DNA from: Takakia lepidozioides
Lineage: Eukaryota; Streptophyta; Takakiopsida; Takakiales; Takakiaceae
Length of the DNA stretch: 64,000 nt
Direction: 5' to 3'
NCBI GenBank assembly: GCA_030704615.1
Contig: CM060734.1
Span: forward strand, 10,106,001 to 10,170,000
Shown here: positions 1 through 11,900 of the stretch, piece by piece
Layout of the letters: each line of letters begins with the position of its first letter
Numbering within the stretch: position 1 is the first letter of the stretch
Made by a program: the position numbers and the translations under genes
The notes under the pieces: generated by a model
Told to the model about the DNA's origin: nothing
The model's database searches: none
What the model saw: the letters and a program-made list of their open reading frames with translations, nothing else

Positions 1-2496
1 CCTGATTTGCTATCAATGCCCGTCCTGTGATTGATAGGAATGTTGAGCCCCAGAAAGAGAGATTTCTTTTGATCTTTGAAAGGATAGGGGCAAAGCGTTG
101 CTCATCTGAGAGGTCAACCCCGAAGGTATAGCCTAGCAGGGTGGTCGTCTGACCCAGTTGCAGCCAAGAAAGACCTATATTAGTTCCCCAGGAGGGTGAA
201 GGCCCTAGGCGGGATTGGGAAGTATCACCCACCAGAAGGGCGCAGGTTTTGTTCCAATTAACTTTGAAGCTCGAGGCCGCACAGAAGGAAGATAAAGTGG
301 CAGAGGCACTGTCTAGATTGATTGGGTTTGCTTGAAGCATAAGGAAAGTGTCATCTACATACATAGACTCCCTGATCTGTATAGGCTGATTAGTGATGTA
401 GCTAGTGAGTTTGAGTCTTGTGATTCGCTGATTTGCTTGCAGCATGTAACCCAAGGTGTCCGCTGCAATGATAAAGAGAAAGGGAGCCAGAGGGCAGCCC
501 TGTCTGACAGAACGCTGAAGATAGACAGGCTTGGAGACCGAACCATTAACAATAACTCTACTAGTTGATCCTGACAGGAGAATGCGTACCCTTGGCAGAA
601 GTTGGGGGGTAGACCAATCTTGGCAAGGGTATCTAAGAGAAAGGGCCACTCCACCCTATCGAAGGCCTTTTCGAAGTCGAGGAGAAGGAGGGCTATAGCC
701 TGTTGGGTTTTGAGAGCGTAGTGGGGTAACTCTTGGGCTAGCAGCAGGTTATCCATAATGTACCTTCCTTTAATGAAACCTGACTGGCTTGGTCTGATGA
801 TGGAAGGCAAAAGAGGTTGAAGACGGAGTGCGAGCCCCTTTGCTATAATTTTGTATGCTACATTCAAAAGGGTAATAGGTCTGTAGTTGGTCAGGCTAGT
901 TCTATCTCCTTTTTTAAAAAGAAGAGTAATGACTCCCTATGACATTGAAGCAGGCATGTGGTTTGAGAGGAAGATGTGGTTGGACATTGCTAGAAAGTCC
1001 TCTGAGATGCGGGGCCATAGTTTCCTGTAGAACTCCACTGGGATACCGAGCCAGGGCACTTCCCCTCTTTAAGTTTAGACAAAGCCTCTGATAGTTTGTC
1101 CTCAGAGAGGGGTCCTTCCAGGGAAGCGGCAACAGCAGGAGAGACCAGGGTGGGTGTATTGGCCAGGCAGGATTTGTGCTCTGTTGAGTCAACAGGGACA
1201 TCACTGCGGAAGAGGGCTTGAAAGTGGTTTGCGGCAAAGCGGGCCATGGGTTTAGCGTCTAAGAAGGATGCACCAGAGGAGAGATCGGTGAGTTCAGATC
1301 TAGATTGGGATGCTTTTCTGAGTTTGGTTTTAGCGAAGAAATACCTGGTCATTTTTTCTCCCTTGGAAGACCAATTGATCCCTGCTGAAAGTTTGAGTTT
1401 TTGCTCTTGCAAGTTGTGGAAGTTTTGAAGATTATGCTTGGCTTTCAGGTAGGTATTGAAGGTTTCTTCGTCACACCGAGGTGACTCCATTTTCTTTTGA
1501 CAGACTGAAAGGCACTTGGTAAGGGCTCTAACTTTCTTTTTCCTAGAGGCTGCTATATCTCTACTTAAAAGCTGGCTCGCCACCCCCACAGCCTTCGAGA
1601 GGAACCTTTCTGTAGGGTTTTGGGAGCCATTGCCAGCTTGAGACCATGCTGTCTGCAAGCCCTGGGTAAAAGCAGGGATTGAAAGAAGGGAAGCATTCAT
1701 CTTATAGAGGCCCTTACCCTTGGGGAGAGTGTTTGGGACTGTGAAAGAGGCCTGGATCATAGCGTGGTCAAACCCAGGTTGGATAGGCAGTTGGGGGAGT
1801 CTCTGGGCCCATTGGATGCAATCCATGGAGGCATAAAATCTATCCAGCCTCGCCATTTGGAGATCCAGGAGGCCCCTATTATTTGACCATGTGAAGATGG
1901 GGGCTGCAGGAGAGAGAGAACCCTGGTGAATTGCTTCTACTTCAACGAGGTTGTGATTTAAGGTCAGGTTGTGCCAGTGTTGGGTCTTTGTAACGTCTGG
2001 GTTGAAAGATCCGAGGCCTCTCCTGTCGGCTGGAGACTCCACCATATTGAAGTCTCCCGCCAGGATCCATAAATCCACAGCCTGCTCAGCGATCATGTTT
2101 AATTTGATTGACTCCCAAGTTTGAGCCCTCTCAGCCGGGTGTTTGGTGTGTAGATGTTTACAAGGCCTAGCCTGCCCCATTTGGAAGGGAGGTCAATGGA
2201 GCAAAATTGTATCATGCCCGGAACCCAGGAGCTTTCTGAGACTAGAAAGGGGTAGAGGGATGGGGATAAGAGGATGGATGCACCGCCTCTGGACCCCAGG
2301 GAGGTTGGTTGCCAGAGAGAGTTGGCACGAGGCCAGAGGTAATCAGTGAGAGAGGATATTTTCCGGGCGTCCAGCTTGTGTTCTTGCAAGAAGCAGATTG
2401 CGTTTTTGACTAGGTAGGGGGGCAGGGCTGCTTTAACAGAGGCATGCTTCGCGGAAGCATGTTCAGACCCTAGACCTTGATGTTCCAGGAGACCAT
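1..2496 (-). pseudogene. LINE ORF2: endonuclease and reverse transcriptase, broken
   Basis: ORF2 would nick target DNA with its endonuclease and copy LINE RNA at the nick. The endonuclease begins MVSWNIK near 2496, which is the usual LINE ORF2 start. It contains LAGDFNMV and, further on, TWSNNR and ARLDRFY, typical of the catalytic fold. RT is recognised from TNYRPITLLNVAYKIIA, QSGFIKGR, LDFEKAFDRVEW, RQGCPLAP and the catalytic box YVDD at 350-361 (YADD in most relatives). At least three frameshifts and one stop split the frame. L1-like membership follows from the RT motifs and from endonuclease preceding RT. Confidence 0.85.
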
Positions 2497-2509
2497 GTCA
2501 ATCAACATG

Positions 2510-3321
2510 AGGATGAAAGCAAGGCGGAGATGGTCAATCTCATTTGATGGCCCTGGGGAGAGACAATTGAATTTGACCCTTTTGTCGTAAGTGGGAGGGG
2601 AGAGGGGCCTAAGTTGTATTCGAATCATTAGGAGAGAGGAAGGGGTTGGCTGGGGAATAGAGAGTGGGAGAGTTTGGATTTGATGGGGATGGGGGGGCCT
2701 GCAAAGGATACTGGGTTTTGTGGGGAGGTTCTGGAAAAAAAAGGTTTTGGGAACTGATGATGTGAGATTCGTTCCGTTCGGAGAGGAGAGGCAGGTCCGA
2801 GAGGACTGTCTTTGGTGGCAGACTGATGGATGGCAATGTTTTCCTTGCTGATTTCCTAGCAGAGGCATCAGGATGCAAGCAAAGCACCCAACAACGTTTC
2901 CTATCCCTGGAGTCAAGCTGGAACAGAAAACAAGGAAGGGGCTGGGCAAGTACCTCAGTGCGTGGAGAGCTGATTTCCAGCGGAGCAGTAGGAGGGGAAG
3001 GGGGGTCGGGGTGGTTGCTGGGATAGAAAACGAGTTGATTGCAGCTTGGACCTCCTGGATGGAGGGCAGATGAGAGGCTGCGCTGTGTGAAATCTCTGCA
3101 GGCTGGACGAGGAAGCTGGGTTGAGCCAGAGCGTAATTGTTCCTGGGAGCAGCCTCAACTCCATCATCAACCAGGGGCTGCACACCAGAGATTCTATTAG
3201 GTGGAGAACCCCCACCTTCGAGAAGAAAGCAAGAAAGAACAAAAAAAAAAAATAACACGAAAGGGGAAAGGAAAACAGGCCCAAATTGCTGCTCGAAGAC
3301 AGAGGACCTTATGCCAAGCAT
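2510..3321 (-). other. Possible ORF1/linker region of the first LINE
   Basis: An 851-bp open frame lies directly upstream of the LINE endonuclease on the same strand and ends in its first codons. Composition is proline-, serine- and leucine-rich. I see no zinc knuckle, RRM or coiled coil, so an ORF1 identity is inferred only from position. An A-run on the plus strand at 3240-3252 lies within it. Confidence 0.3.
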
Positions 3322-3757
3322 TTCTGCTGTTTAGTAGAGTCAGAAAACCAGCCTGGGTGTCAAACACACTCTCTAGAAACAAAAGAAATTCCTGATTGAA
3401 CTAGCTTGCTCAAAAAATCCCCACCTGCCTACAAGGCAAGGCAAGTGGGTGGGTACTTGCATGGTTTGCAGTGCTCGCACAAGCAGCTTGCACCTAAAAA
3501 TGGAATATAGAATCCAGGTAGCTGCTAACTTAGATCCTGAATATAGCTATCCACCTTCCCTCCATTCAGCGGAAACGTAGTTAAACAAAGGGGTTGCTGA
3601 AGTACATTCGCCTCAACAAAAGCCTACCAAATTCCTTTTAGGTATCCCTTCTTGAAGAGTTGAACTCAATGCTTGGTACCCCAGTGGAGTGATGCAGCTG
3701 CAGTCAACTGACACGCACCACATGACGCGCTTTTAGTCGCCGTCATCCCTAACCTAA

Positions 3758-4980
3758 ATGGCTTCCATAACACAAAGCAGTGCTCTGCTTAATTACGAGG
3801 TTGACATGTTGCAGGCAACATTGGTGAAGGAGAAGGCGGTTTTACAGGAATCCATGTCGTTAGTCAAGTCACTTGAGAGGGAGGTCCAGCAAGGGACCCC
3901 ACATTGTCTGACACACAACGGCAAAATTGGTTGAGGTGAAGTTAGAGCTCCAGCATGTTAAGTCTGACTTCTCTAGTTTAAAACTGGTCGTCAGTGAGAA
4001 AGACGTCGAACTACAGGCGGCTCAGAAATCTGTCGAGGCACTTCAAACAGAAGCGTCTAGGGTCAAGGGTTTGTTGCAGGCAAAGGAGGAACAGCTGGCT
4101 CGTCTTACTCGCCTTTTGCGGGAGAAGGAGGAGGAGCTAGCTTCTTTACGAGTTGATTTGGATGACAGCCATGTGCAACTTTCGCAGGCCACGTCAGTAG
4201 TACAACAGATCACTGCATTGTCGCGGGCACTTGTGGAATCCACAGCACGACATGGTGTCATGGAGGAGGATTCAGTGCTGATGCGGACCAACTGTGAGCT
4301 GTTCGCCACCAAGCGTGCTGTGCTGGAGACAAAGATGCAGGTGGAGTGGCTGGAGGATGGAGCATGGCGTCAGGAGATGGAAAGAGAGCAGTGAAGGGGT
4401 TTCTATATGATAAGGACCTGCAGCTGGTTGCAGCCCAGCATGCGCTAGCTAGCAAGGACCATGACCTGAAGCAGCTGCTGAGTCGCTGGGAGGCTCGTGA
4501 AGCTGAACTTGCCCAAATGCGGGAGGCTGTCATGGAGGGAGCTAAGAAAGTTAGTGTACTGCACACTGTGGTCCAGCCACAGGGGCAGAAAGTGTTGGGG
4601 ACCCAGCAATCGGGCAATCGGAGGTAGAGATTGCAAAGCTGGAAGCAGAGACAGCTACGTCTGCTTTGCGCAGCCTAGCAGAGTTGAGTCAGGAGCTTAT
4701 TGAAGAACTGTGTGGATGATTCATGTCCTGAATCAAGTCACAGTCCAGTGTCGTCATCTTCTTCAATAACCCATCAGCACAATGGGAGTGTTGCAGCTCC
4801 TGTACTGATGGAACACATGGAAAGTCTGGAACAACTGAAAGCAAGATTAAGTGAGAGGGATACAGCTTTGGAGCTCACCCAGAATGCATTGGATAGGCTC
4901 AAAAGCTTAACTAAAAGGTTACTCTTGGAAGCAGGGCTTGAAAGTTCATTACAGCCTATAACTGCTGCAGTGGGTCCTTG
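3758..4980 (+). pseudogene. MRC/PII1-like plastid coiled-coil protein, frameshifted copy
   Basis: Four or five consecutive pieces in different frames make one coiled-coil protein that resembles, from memory, the C-terminal half of Arabidopsis At4g32190 (MRC/PII1, a thylakoid-associated factor in starch-granule initiation). Matching stretches include LVEVKLELQHVKSD near 3930, KGLLQAKEEQLARLT, QQITALSRALVEST, QLVAAQHALASKDHDL near 4430, LEAETATSALRSLAELSQEL near 4640 and LDRLKSLTKRLLLEAG near 4900. The first piece starts at an ATG at 3758 (MASITQSSALL). Frame changes fall near 3925, 4395, 4620 and 4715. No intron is evident across the stretch, so a retrocopy or a decayed terminal exon is possible. 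A 220-bp second copy lies at 31959-32178. Confidence 0.65.
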
Positions 4981-5946
4981 AAGCATTTAGTCTGTGGTTG
5001 TATAATAGCAACAGTAGGCATCTGCCAAATTGAAGAATGCAGCGAGCATTATGCACAGCATTGCTTGGTTCGGTATCATTGAGTGAGGAAAATTAGCTCA
5101 GGCTTAAGGTTGCTTACCAAAACTTGTTTTATTTGCCAGTGAGGCTTGTAATCTGATTGCACTTACAGATTGACCTTGATTGCTAGGATCCTCCATATCA
5201 AAATATTTTGTCTATACCTGTTCTTACTACTGACAAGGTATTGTACTTCACTGTGTACACAATGCTGAGTGGGGTGTGTTCGTAGGTACATGTGTATTTT
5301 AAGAGGTCTTGCAGTCTCCCTCCAACATTACAAAACAGATTTGATTTCTTCCAGGAATCCACCCAGTTCACTTGTCAGTGATGGCTTAAATTCCTATGTT
5401 ACCAATGTGGAAGGGTGGAAGGTTGGCATAGAAGTAAATCTGCATTATTGTGAGGCCTTTGTCAATTCATCATCCAAGAGTTGCCTCATTTGTCACCTTG
5501 AGACACAACCACCACAGTCATAACCTAGTCTTTATTGGTTCTCTTGTAGAGAGAGACTTTGCAACATGTTGAAGTCAACAGAGAAAATGTGGTCAAAGGA
5601 CCTTACACCCTGTCAAGGCTCGGATTGGTGTGTGTGCTGAGTCATGCCCCTTACTCTCACCTTCCTCTTATATTTTGCCAAAGCAAGAGAGCCAATCGCC
5701 ATTTTAGGCTTGTTTATTTATATGATGGGCATGTATTGTGCATCCCCTAAGCTGTCTTGCAAACTGACCGACCCTTTCAGGTCTAAGCCTTCAATTTCTA
5801 AGTCAAAATGCTACAACTAAGTGCAACCAAAGAATTCAGTACTAAAATCTAGAGTTGATGATCATTAGGCTCTGCCCAATTGTATCACTTTCGTTGAAAA
5901 ACCAGTATATCTAAAGACTTCCAGCGATGTATTCCAACTGCCTCTC
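4981..5946. other. Gap between convergent gene ends, no gene seen
   Basis: This lies between the 3' end of the plus-strand pseudogene and the stop of the minus-strand PWWP gene, and would hold both 3' UTRs. Short open frames have no recognisable features. A minus-strand AATAAA-type signal is visible near 5536-5541 (TTTATT on the plus strand), a candidate poly(A) signal for the PWWP gene. Confidence 0.4.
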
Positions 5947-8900
5947 CTATGTTGACGTTCTTACACTGGTGTCCAAGTTGAAGGGTGACCCTGCAGGAGC
6001 TGCCAAACCCAGCTGCCGCATTATGCGCAACCGTCGCAGCTTTCGCTCTGGCTTCCGGTGCACTCTCTCTTCTTCCTGCCACCCATCTCATGGTCATCAA
6101 TTCATGATCTAATCCACTATTAGCCCTTCTAGTTGACCATAGGATATGCAACACCAAAATCAAGCAGCACTTCCATTGCCTCTTCCCATATTTTTTATTT
6201 ACATGAATCTATATCCAATGGGTTTGCTGGGGGACTTCTGAAGTGTTGAGCCTGTCAAGCACCTCAATTCAACCCTACTGCGACACATCAGCGTTCTGTG
6301 TAGGCATGAGGCTGGCTTCTACTTACATGCACACTATTGAATCTATGTCCTTTGATTTGGCAACCTTATCATCCATTCTAAAAGACCGGAGTGAAAGGTG
6401 CTTGTTTCATGCAAAGATGACCTGAGCATCACATTCAGGACGAGCATATAAGCTTTAGGAACTGAATGCTATGCTTGGATGTTTGAATGACGGACTGTGT
6501 TTGTCAAAGACACAGGCCATTTAACACCGGAGTTTACTGTCACAAAGGGTCATTGATTTAAGACAATGCTTAAAGCAAGAGGATGGAGGACCAAAAGGGA
6601 GAGGGGGCACCTCATACAGCACTTTCGGCTTCCGTTTTCTGGCTGCGCGTCTCTGTTCCGTTCCCTCGTCTTCTGGAGTAACCTGCTTTCCCACACCTGC
6701 AACTCCTACACAGTAGTCCTTCCTGGTTAATATTTAAGCTTTGCACATTGATAGTGGTTCTAGACATGTATGTGGCTGCAAACAGAGATAAAAAGAAGGA
6801 CTTGTACTAGAAGGAAGAAAGAAATGAAATGAAATGAAATGAAATGAAATGGTACTTTATAACATCCGCGGAAAGCTCAAAGAGCTTATGGGACAAAATG
6901 GAAAAAAACAAGAGAGAGGAAACAAAACCAGAGCCAAAAAACAGCCCAAAAGCAACTACTGCTCAAGGGATTGTCTAAGGGTCAAGGCCTCGTGCAGGTA
7001 AGCTGCCAAACATTTCTGATCCTCGTAGTGGAAGACTTCAGTGAGTGATTGAGTTCCACGGAATAGACAGTGGAATCTCCCGCGGATCTCATAATATAGA
7101 GGGCAATAAAAGACGTGTTCTTTAGTTTCAATTTTCCTGGTTGCGCCCGGTGAAAGCTGGGCAGAGGCGGTCCTCCCGTTGCAGGTTTTCCCATCTGCCA
7201 GTCTCTATCCGCAGATTGTGGGAGCCCACCCTGAACCGCCCCAATGCCCTCAAGAGGGAAGGAGATAAAGGCGCCGAAAGATAATTGGGCCACAAGATTC
7301 TATCATCGCAGAGAACCAAGAATGTCTCTCGATAGGAATGGAGTTTTGTGTGAGATTGGGTAGCTTCCAAGTTCTCCTGACACGTAGTTCCATAAGTTCC
7401 CTTCTAATGAGTCTGTTGCGATCCTGTTTCGATGTGATTTCCACCCCTTCTGGAATTTGTGGCAATAGTGAAGCATAGAGAGTCCATTGCGCTCAAAAAA
7501 ATTGCACACTCCAGCATACCAGGAGTGCTTGAAACCTGCTGTTTTGAGCCTAATAGATGTTGCGAGGGCTCTTGCCACGAGCCCCTTGGGTGGAAGGGCT
7601 TGTAACCTTTTAAGAAAGATTGTAAGCCAGAAGAGGGCCTCGGTTTGAAGTGGCGCGCATGCAAACTCTGCACATAGGCTGTGCGATGGAGTTGTGCCTC
7701 TGGCGCCAAAGATGACTGCAATGGTTCCAGATTTTTTTCCCACCAGGAAACTTGGACACCAGGTGCCCAGAACTCACAACCATAAGTGGCGGCCGGGGTG
7801 ACAACGCTGTCAAATAACCACTTTTTGGTTGGAGGGTGGCGCAGATGTATCTGTTTGCATTTGGCCTGAAGGCGGATGGAGGCAGCCTTGCCCTTCGTCA
7901 ATCTGTCCAGGGCAGTTGATGCAAACTGGAATTTGGGAGAGTGGATAACCAGACCTAGGTATTGGTATGATTTGGCAATCTCAATTCCCTGTTGGTTGAA
8001 GATGAATTTGCAGTCCGCCCTTGAAAACCATGATCTTACTTTTGCTTAGATTGACTTGTCTTTGGAAAACTCTTCCAGGATGCAAAGGTGGCCCCAACTC
8101 CATGGTTTTTTGAGATGTAACCCTCCAAAGCGTCAATGGAGATCCCGAAAAGGGTAGGTGAGAGGGGGCAGCCCTGTTTGACCCCAATGTTGCTATGCAC
8201 CTCTGCTGAGAATTCCCCCGCGACGTTGACCATGCCATTGACAATCTCATAGATGGAAAAGATGGCATATAGGATGTCCCGAGGGACTCCCACCCTATGG
8301 AGCCGTTGGAAAAGCCGAATCAAAAGCCTTTCGAAAATCTACAAAGCAAACATACACCATTTTGTCATAGCTTGCACGTTCTACCATAGTCTGAAGAGTG
8401 AAAATGTGGTCAAGAGTGGATCTGTTGCGACGGAAACCTGCTTGCCCCATAGCACGCATGTGAGAGGATTCAGCCCAATCATCCAGTTCCATGGCCACTA
8501 CTGCCCCAAACAGTTTGGCCAGTAACGAAGACACCATAATTGAGCGATCATTGGTTGGTGCAAGCCTGTCACCGCTCTTGAAGAGGGGGTGGATGATGCT
8601 CTTTGTCCAATCTGTTGTAAAGCCATGTTGCACTGCTGCATTGAAGAAGTGTGCTATAAATGGGGCCAAAGTTGTTCCTGCGTTCTTGATGAATTCACTC
8701 TGTAGCCCTGATATATCCAATGCCCTGCCATTTTGCAATTCTTGACTTCCTTGCAGACATTGGCTGTAGTGAGAGAAGTGGGAAAGGAGGATTGGCTTGG
8801 GGAGTGATACAATGACTGAGCATACTCATGTCAGACATGAATGTCGGTCATTGGGGGCGGGTCTCTGTGAGGTTTAAGGAGGGACCAAAAGGAATAGGAG

Positions 8901-11900
8901 AAAGCCTGACCTTTGCAAGGAAAGTAGATTGTAGCCTGAGAGTGCAAGCTCTCTTTTTGGATCTAATGAGGGGCTAATAGTGCTTGAGAGCTAGGTTTTT
9001 GGAATCTGGAGAAGAATGGATATCAAGGAGCAGAGATTTGATGTGATGTCTAGCAACTTTGCATTCTTCGTCATAGAATGGTGCATATCTATGAGTGGAG
9101 AAAGGTGAGGAGGTAGATGGGAGGGTGACTGCTGAGTCCCAAAGAACGTCAGTGAGATAGGAAGCCTTGTCATTAGTAGATGGTAGATTCATGATGGAGG
9201 GGAGGATTGACGTTAGGCATGTTTCATATTCGGCGTCGTGTAAGTGAGTGAAGGGATGTATTAAAGTGAATATGTGAGTGTGAAAGGAGAGAAGCGGAGG
9301 AGTCCCGCATGGGGTAAGAGATGGAAGGAACTGCAAAGGAAAGGCAAGAGTGATCAGAATCCAGGTTCGTAATGTAAAAAGAGCTAACCCTATCAGTTGT
9401 GTTGGGGCTCCCCAAGAGATAGTCGACCACGCTCTGTCCTTTGTACGTGTGGCAGGTGAACTAACTGGAGGATTTGTAGTTGATAGTGCCATTGTAGATG
9501 ACAAGCCCTTGAACCTCACAAAATTTGAGTAGTGATGACCATAACTTGTGATTTCACTAGAGACGTCTGTACCTTGCCTCTCCAAGGCCATATGTGAGTG
9601 TTGGATGTGTAGAGGATCCGTGGGGTTGACGGATGGCGCATGTAGTAATCCTGTACGGGCGTTGAAATCTCCAACTAAAAATATGTCTGTGTGTGGGGTA
9701 CAGGGACGGGACATATCCTCTTCCAATGGAACATACAATGAATCTGTTCGCATGTGAAGGCCACTGTGTGGAGATGCAGCCGGGGCAAAATAACATCCCA
9801 CCAATAAAATGTTTGGTTGAGGATCATAGCCCTTGATGTGACACCAAATGTACCTTGCCAGTGGGTCTTTGTATGGGAAGGAAATGTACGGTGGAAGCTA
9901 GTCAGTAAAGTAACAAGCCACTCCACCAGAGCCTTTGAGACCTGTGCGTGGACGAGTCACTGACTGGAAGCTATATCCGAGAATAGAAGGAGGGTCGTTT
10001 CCTTCATACGCATGAGTTTCCAAGAGAAAAAGAACATCATACTTTGAGAGGATATCAAGAAGCCCTTGCGGATGGCTCCACAATGAGCCATTGCAGTTTC
10101 ATGAGCCGATATTCAGATGTGAGCGTGCGTTGGTCTCATGGGGCCCCAACCCCTATTTAGTGTTAGAAGGGCGACGTTCTTGCTGTCGAATAATGACCCA
10201 CCCTCCCATCTCGATAAACAACATAGTGCCCCTGTGCCCGAGCCTGTTTGACTTGAGAAAGGTGAGCCCGCATGGCATTGTATTGCATGGGTCAAATCAT
10301 CGTTGAGGTACATTCCCTGTCCTCTCAATTGAGGCCTCTGTCTAAGAACCCCATCCTGGGCACCTTTATCTTTGAATCTTATGAAGAGGATTTTGTGCTT
10401 CAAAGTTGATGCACGCCAAGCCCGTTCAATGTCACTCGCTCCCCGTGGTAGAGCAAGGTTTTGTTGAATGAGGGTGGTGGCCGCATCAAGAGGGTCTCCC
10501 TTTGCAAGGGTACCTAGTTGACCAGTGACCCAGATGTTCAAGGCTTTGAAAGCCCGTTGCTGCTCCTCAAGCAAGGTGGCTGAAACTGTTTCTTCCATAG
10601 TATGGGAACTCTTGTTGTATTGTGCTGTGCTGCCCTTGACGATGTTAGTGCAAGAGGAAGCCTCTGCCTTATGGTCCTTGAGCTCCAGAGCAATTGTAGA
10701 CATCGTTGCCTTGTGGGTCTCCAAATCTTTAGTGAGGGTTAGCACAAGCTGATGAATATTCGCCGTTTGGGGCGTCTCCGAAGCATGACTGTGCACCATT
10801 TGCTCCATACGACCGAGTTTGTCCTTGAGAGTCTTTTCCAAGTCGATTTTCAGTGCGCCTAGTTCCTTTTCCACTTGGGCCAAGCGACCTGAGAGGTCCC
10901 TCTCTGTGAGGGACCTCACTTCACCCTCAAGCTTAGAGATGCGAGTGTTGGTAGTCTTTATATTGAGCTGTTTCAACAGACCATCAACCTTGCTGTTGCT
11001 CTCCACAAGAGAAGCCTGCAAATTGGTGAGCTCTACTCGCAGATTCTCCATGTCCTTGTCCTGGGCTGCAAACAACTACTGCAATGTCTCCTCGGAGATT
11101 AAACGTGCTTGCAGGAGAGCAGATTGATCCTGAATATGTTGAATGTCAGCACTCCTTGTGGTGTACTGGCTCAAGGGTGAAGCATGTTGAGAGGCCGGGG
11201 CAGGAAGGAGAAGCGGAGGAGAGCAGTGTGATAGGTGGTGCACAGGATGGCCCTCTCCGTCGAAAGTCCTTTGACATTTGGACGAGGACATGGTGGAGTG
11301 GAGGCGGCGCTGGCGTGCCAACGAGCGTGAGCAGAGCGCCGACGCGCGTGGCAAAGAGAGGAAGCAAGAAAGCAAGAAAGAAAGTTTATAACAAACAGAA
11401 GGAACTTCTCATCCACAGGAAGCCAAAAAAGCTTCTTGGAAGAATTAGTAACAAAGAGAGAACAAGAGAGAGAGATGCAGTGCTCACTGGACTGCCTGCC
11501 ATATCCTTGTGGCCAAAGAGAGAAAGGAAGAGAGTGGTGCTCAGGAGGTATGGGAACACACACTGTTGTGATTGTGTCCACAACAAGGTCCAAACACTGG
11601 AGAAGTATTAACATTTCCAATAACTTCAGCAAGGGAAAGGCAAGCAGACAATCTGAAACTGGTTTCATTCTACCCACCGTTACTCTGAACTTTCTTTGGA
11701 GTTTTTGGCTGTGGCTCTGGAGACTCAATGGCCCAGGATGCAGGCAGATTTCCTGACTTCCTGAACTCCAATGCCTGCATCACACATACATAGAGAAATC
11801 TTCATTCAATGTTGTCCAAAATAATTCAAATCTTCTCCCTTAATGGCACAAAGTGACCTCTCTCTAACACAACCCTCGATAATCTAAGTCCTCCAAAAGC

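Larger units (their letters stand above)
1..3321 (-). mobile_element. L1-like LINE, 3' part beyond the window edge
   Basis: A non-LTR retrotransposon relic on the minus strand. The order along the minus strand is a proline/serine-rich stretch (about 3321-2500), an apurinic-type endonuclease (about 2496-1500), then reverse transcriptase (about 1080-1). The element leaves the window inside or just after RT, so its 3' end and tail are not visible. Reading is interrupted by frameshifts near 2470, 2150 and 600 and a stop near 938, so the copy is dead. The 5' limit is uncertain; recognisable sequence fades near 3.3 kb. Confidence 0.85.
6821..11375 (-). mobile_element. LINE with ORF1 and ORF2, pentanucleotide tail
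   Basis: A near full-length but inactive non-LTR retrotransposon in the same orientation as the PWWP gene. ORF1 (11291-10113) precedes ORF2 (about 10083-7250), and the 3' end is a run of six ATTTC units. The 5' boundary is approximate. Purine-rich sequence (GAAGGAAGAAA on the left, AAGCAAGAAAGAAAG on the right) could be remnants of a target-site duplication but is too simple to be sure. It is a different family from the LINE at 1-3.3 kb: ORF1 is L1-ORF1-like, the RT differs, and the tail is not poly(A). Confidence 0.85.
6673..11677 (-). other. Intron 7 of the PWWP gene, expanded by a LINE
   Basis: The intron is 5005 bp; its neighbours are 190-761 bp. Removing the LINE at 6821-11375 leaves about 450 bp, in line with the rest. 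The donor follows AACG at 11678 and the acceptor is CCAG before 6672. An alternative acceptor 12 bp upstream would break the phase with exon 7. Confidence 0.7.

Noticed and set aside
11084-11611. 175-codon plus-strand frame
   Set aside because: It lies antisense to LINE ORF1 and exon 7 of the PWWP gene and has no recognisable features of its own.
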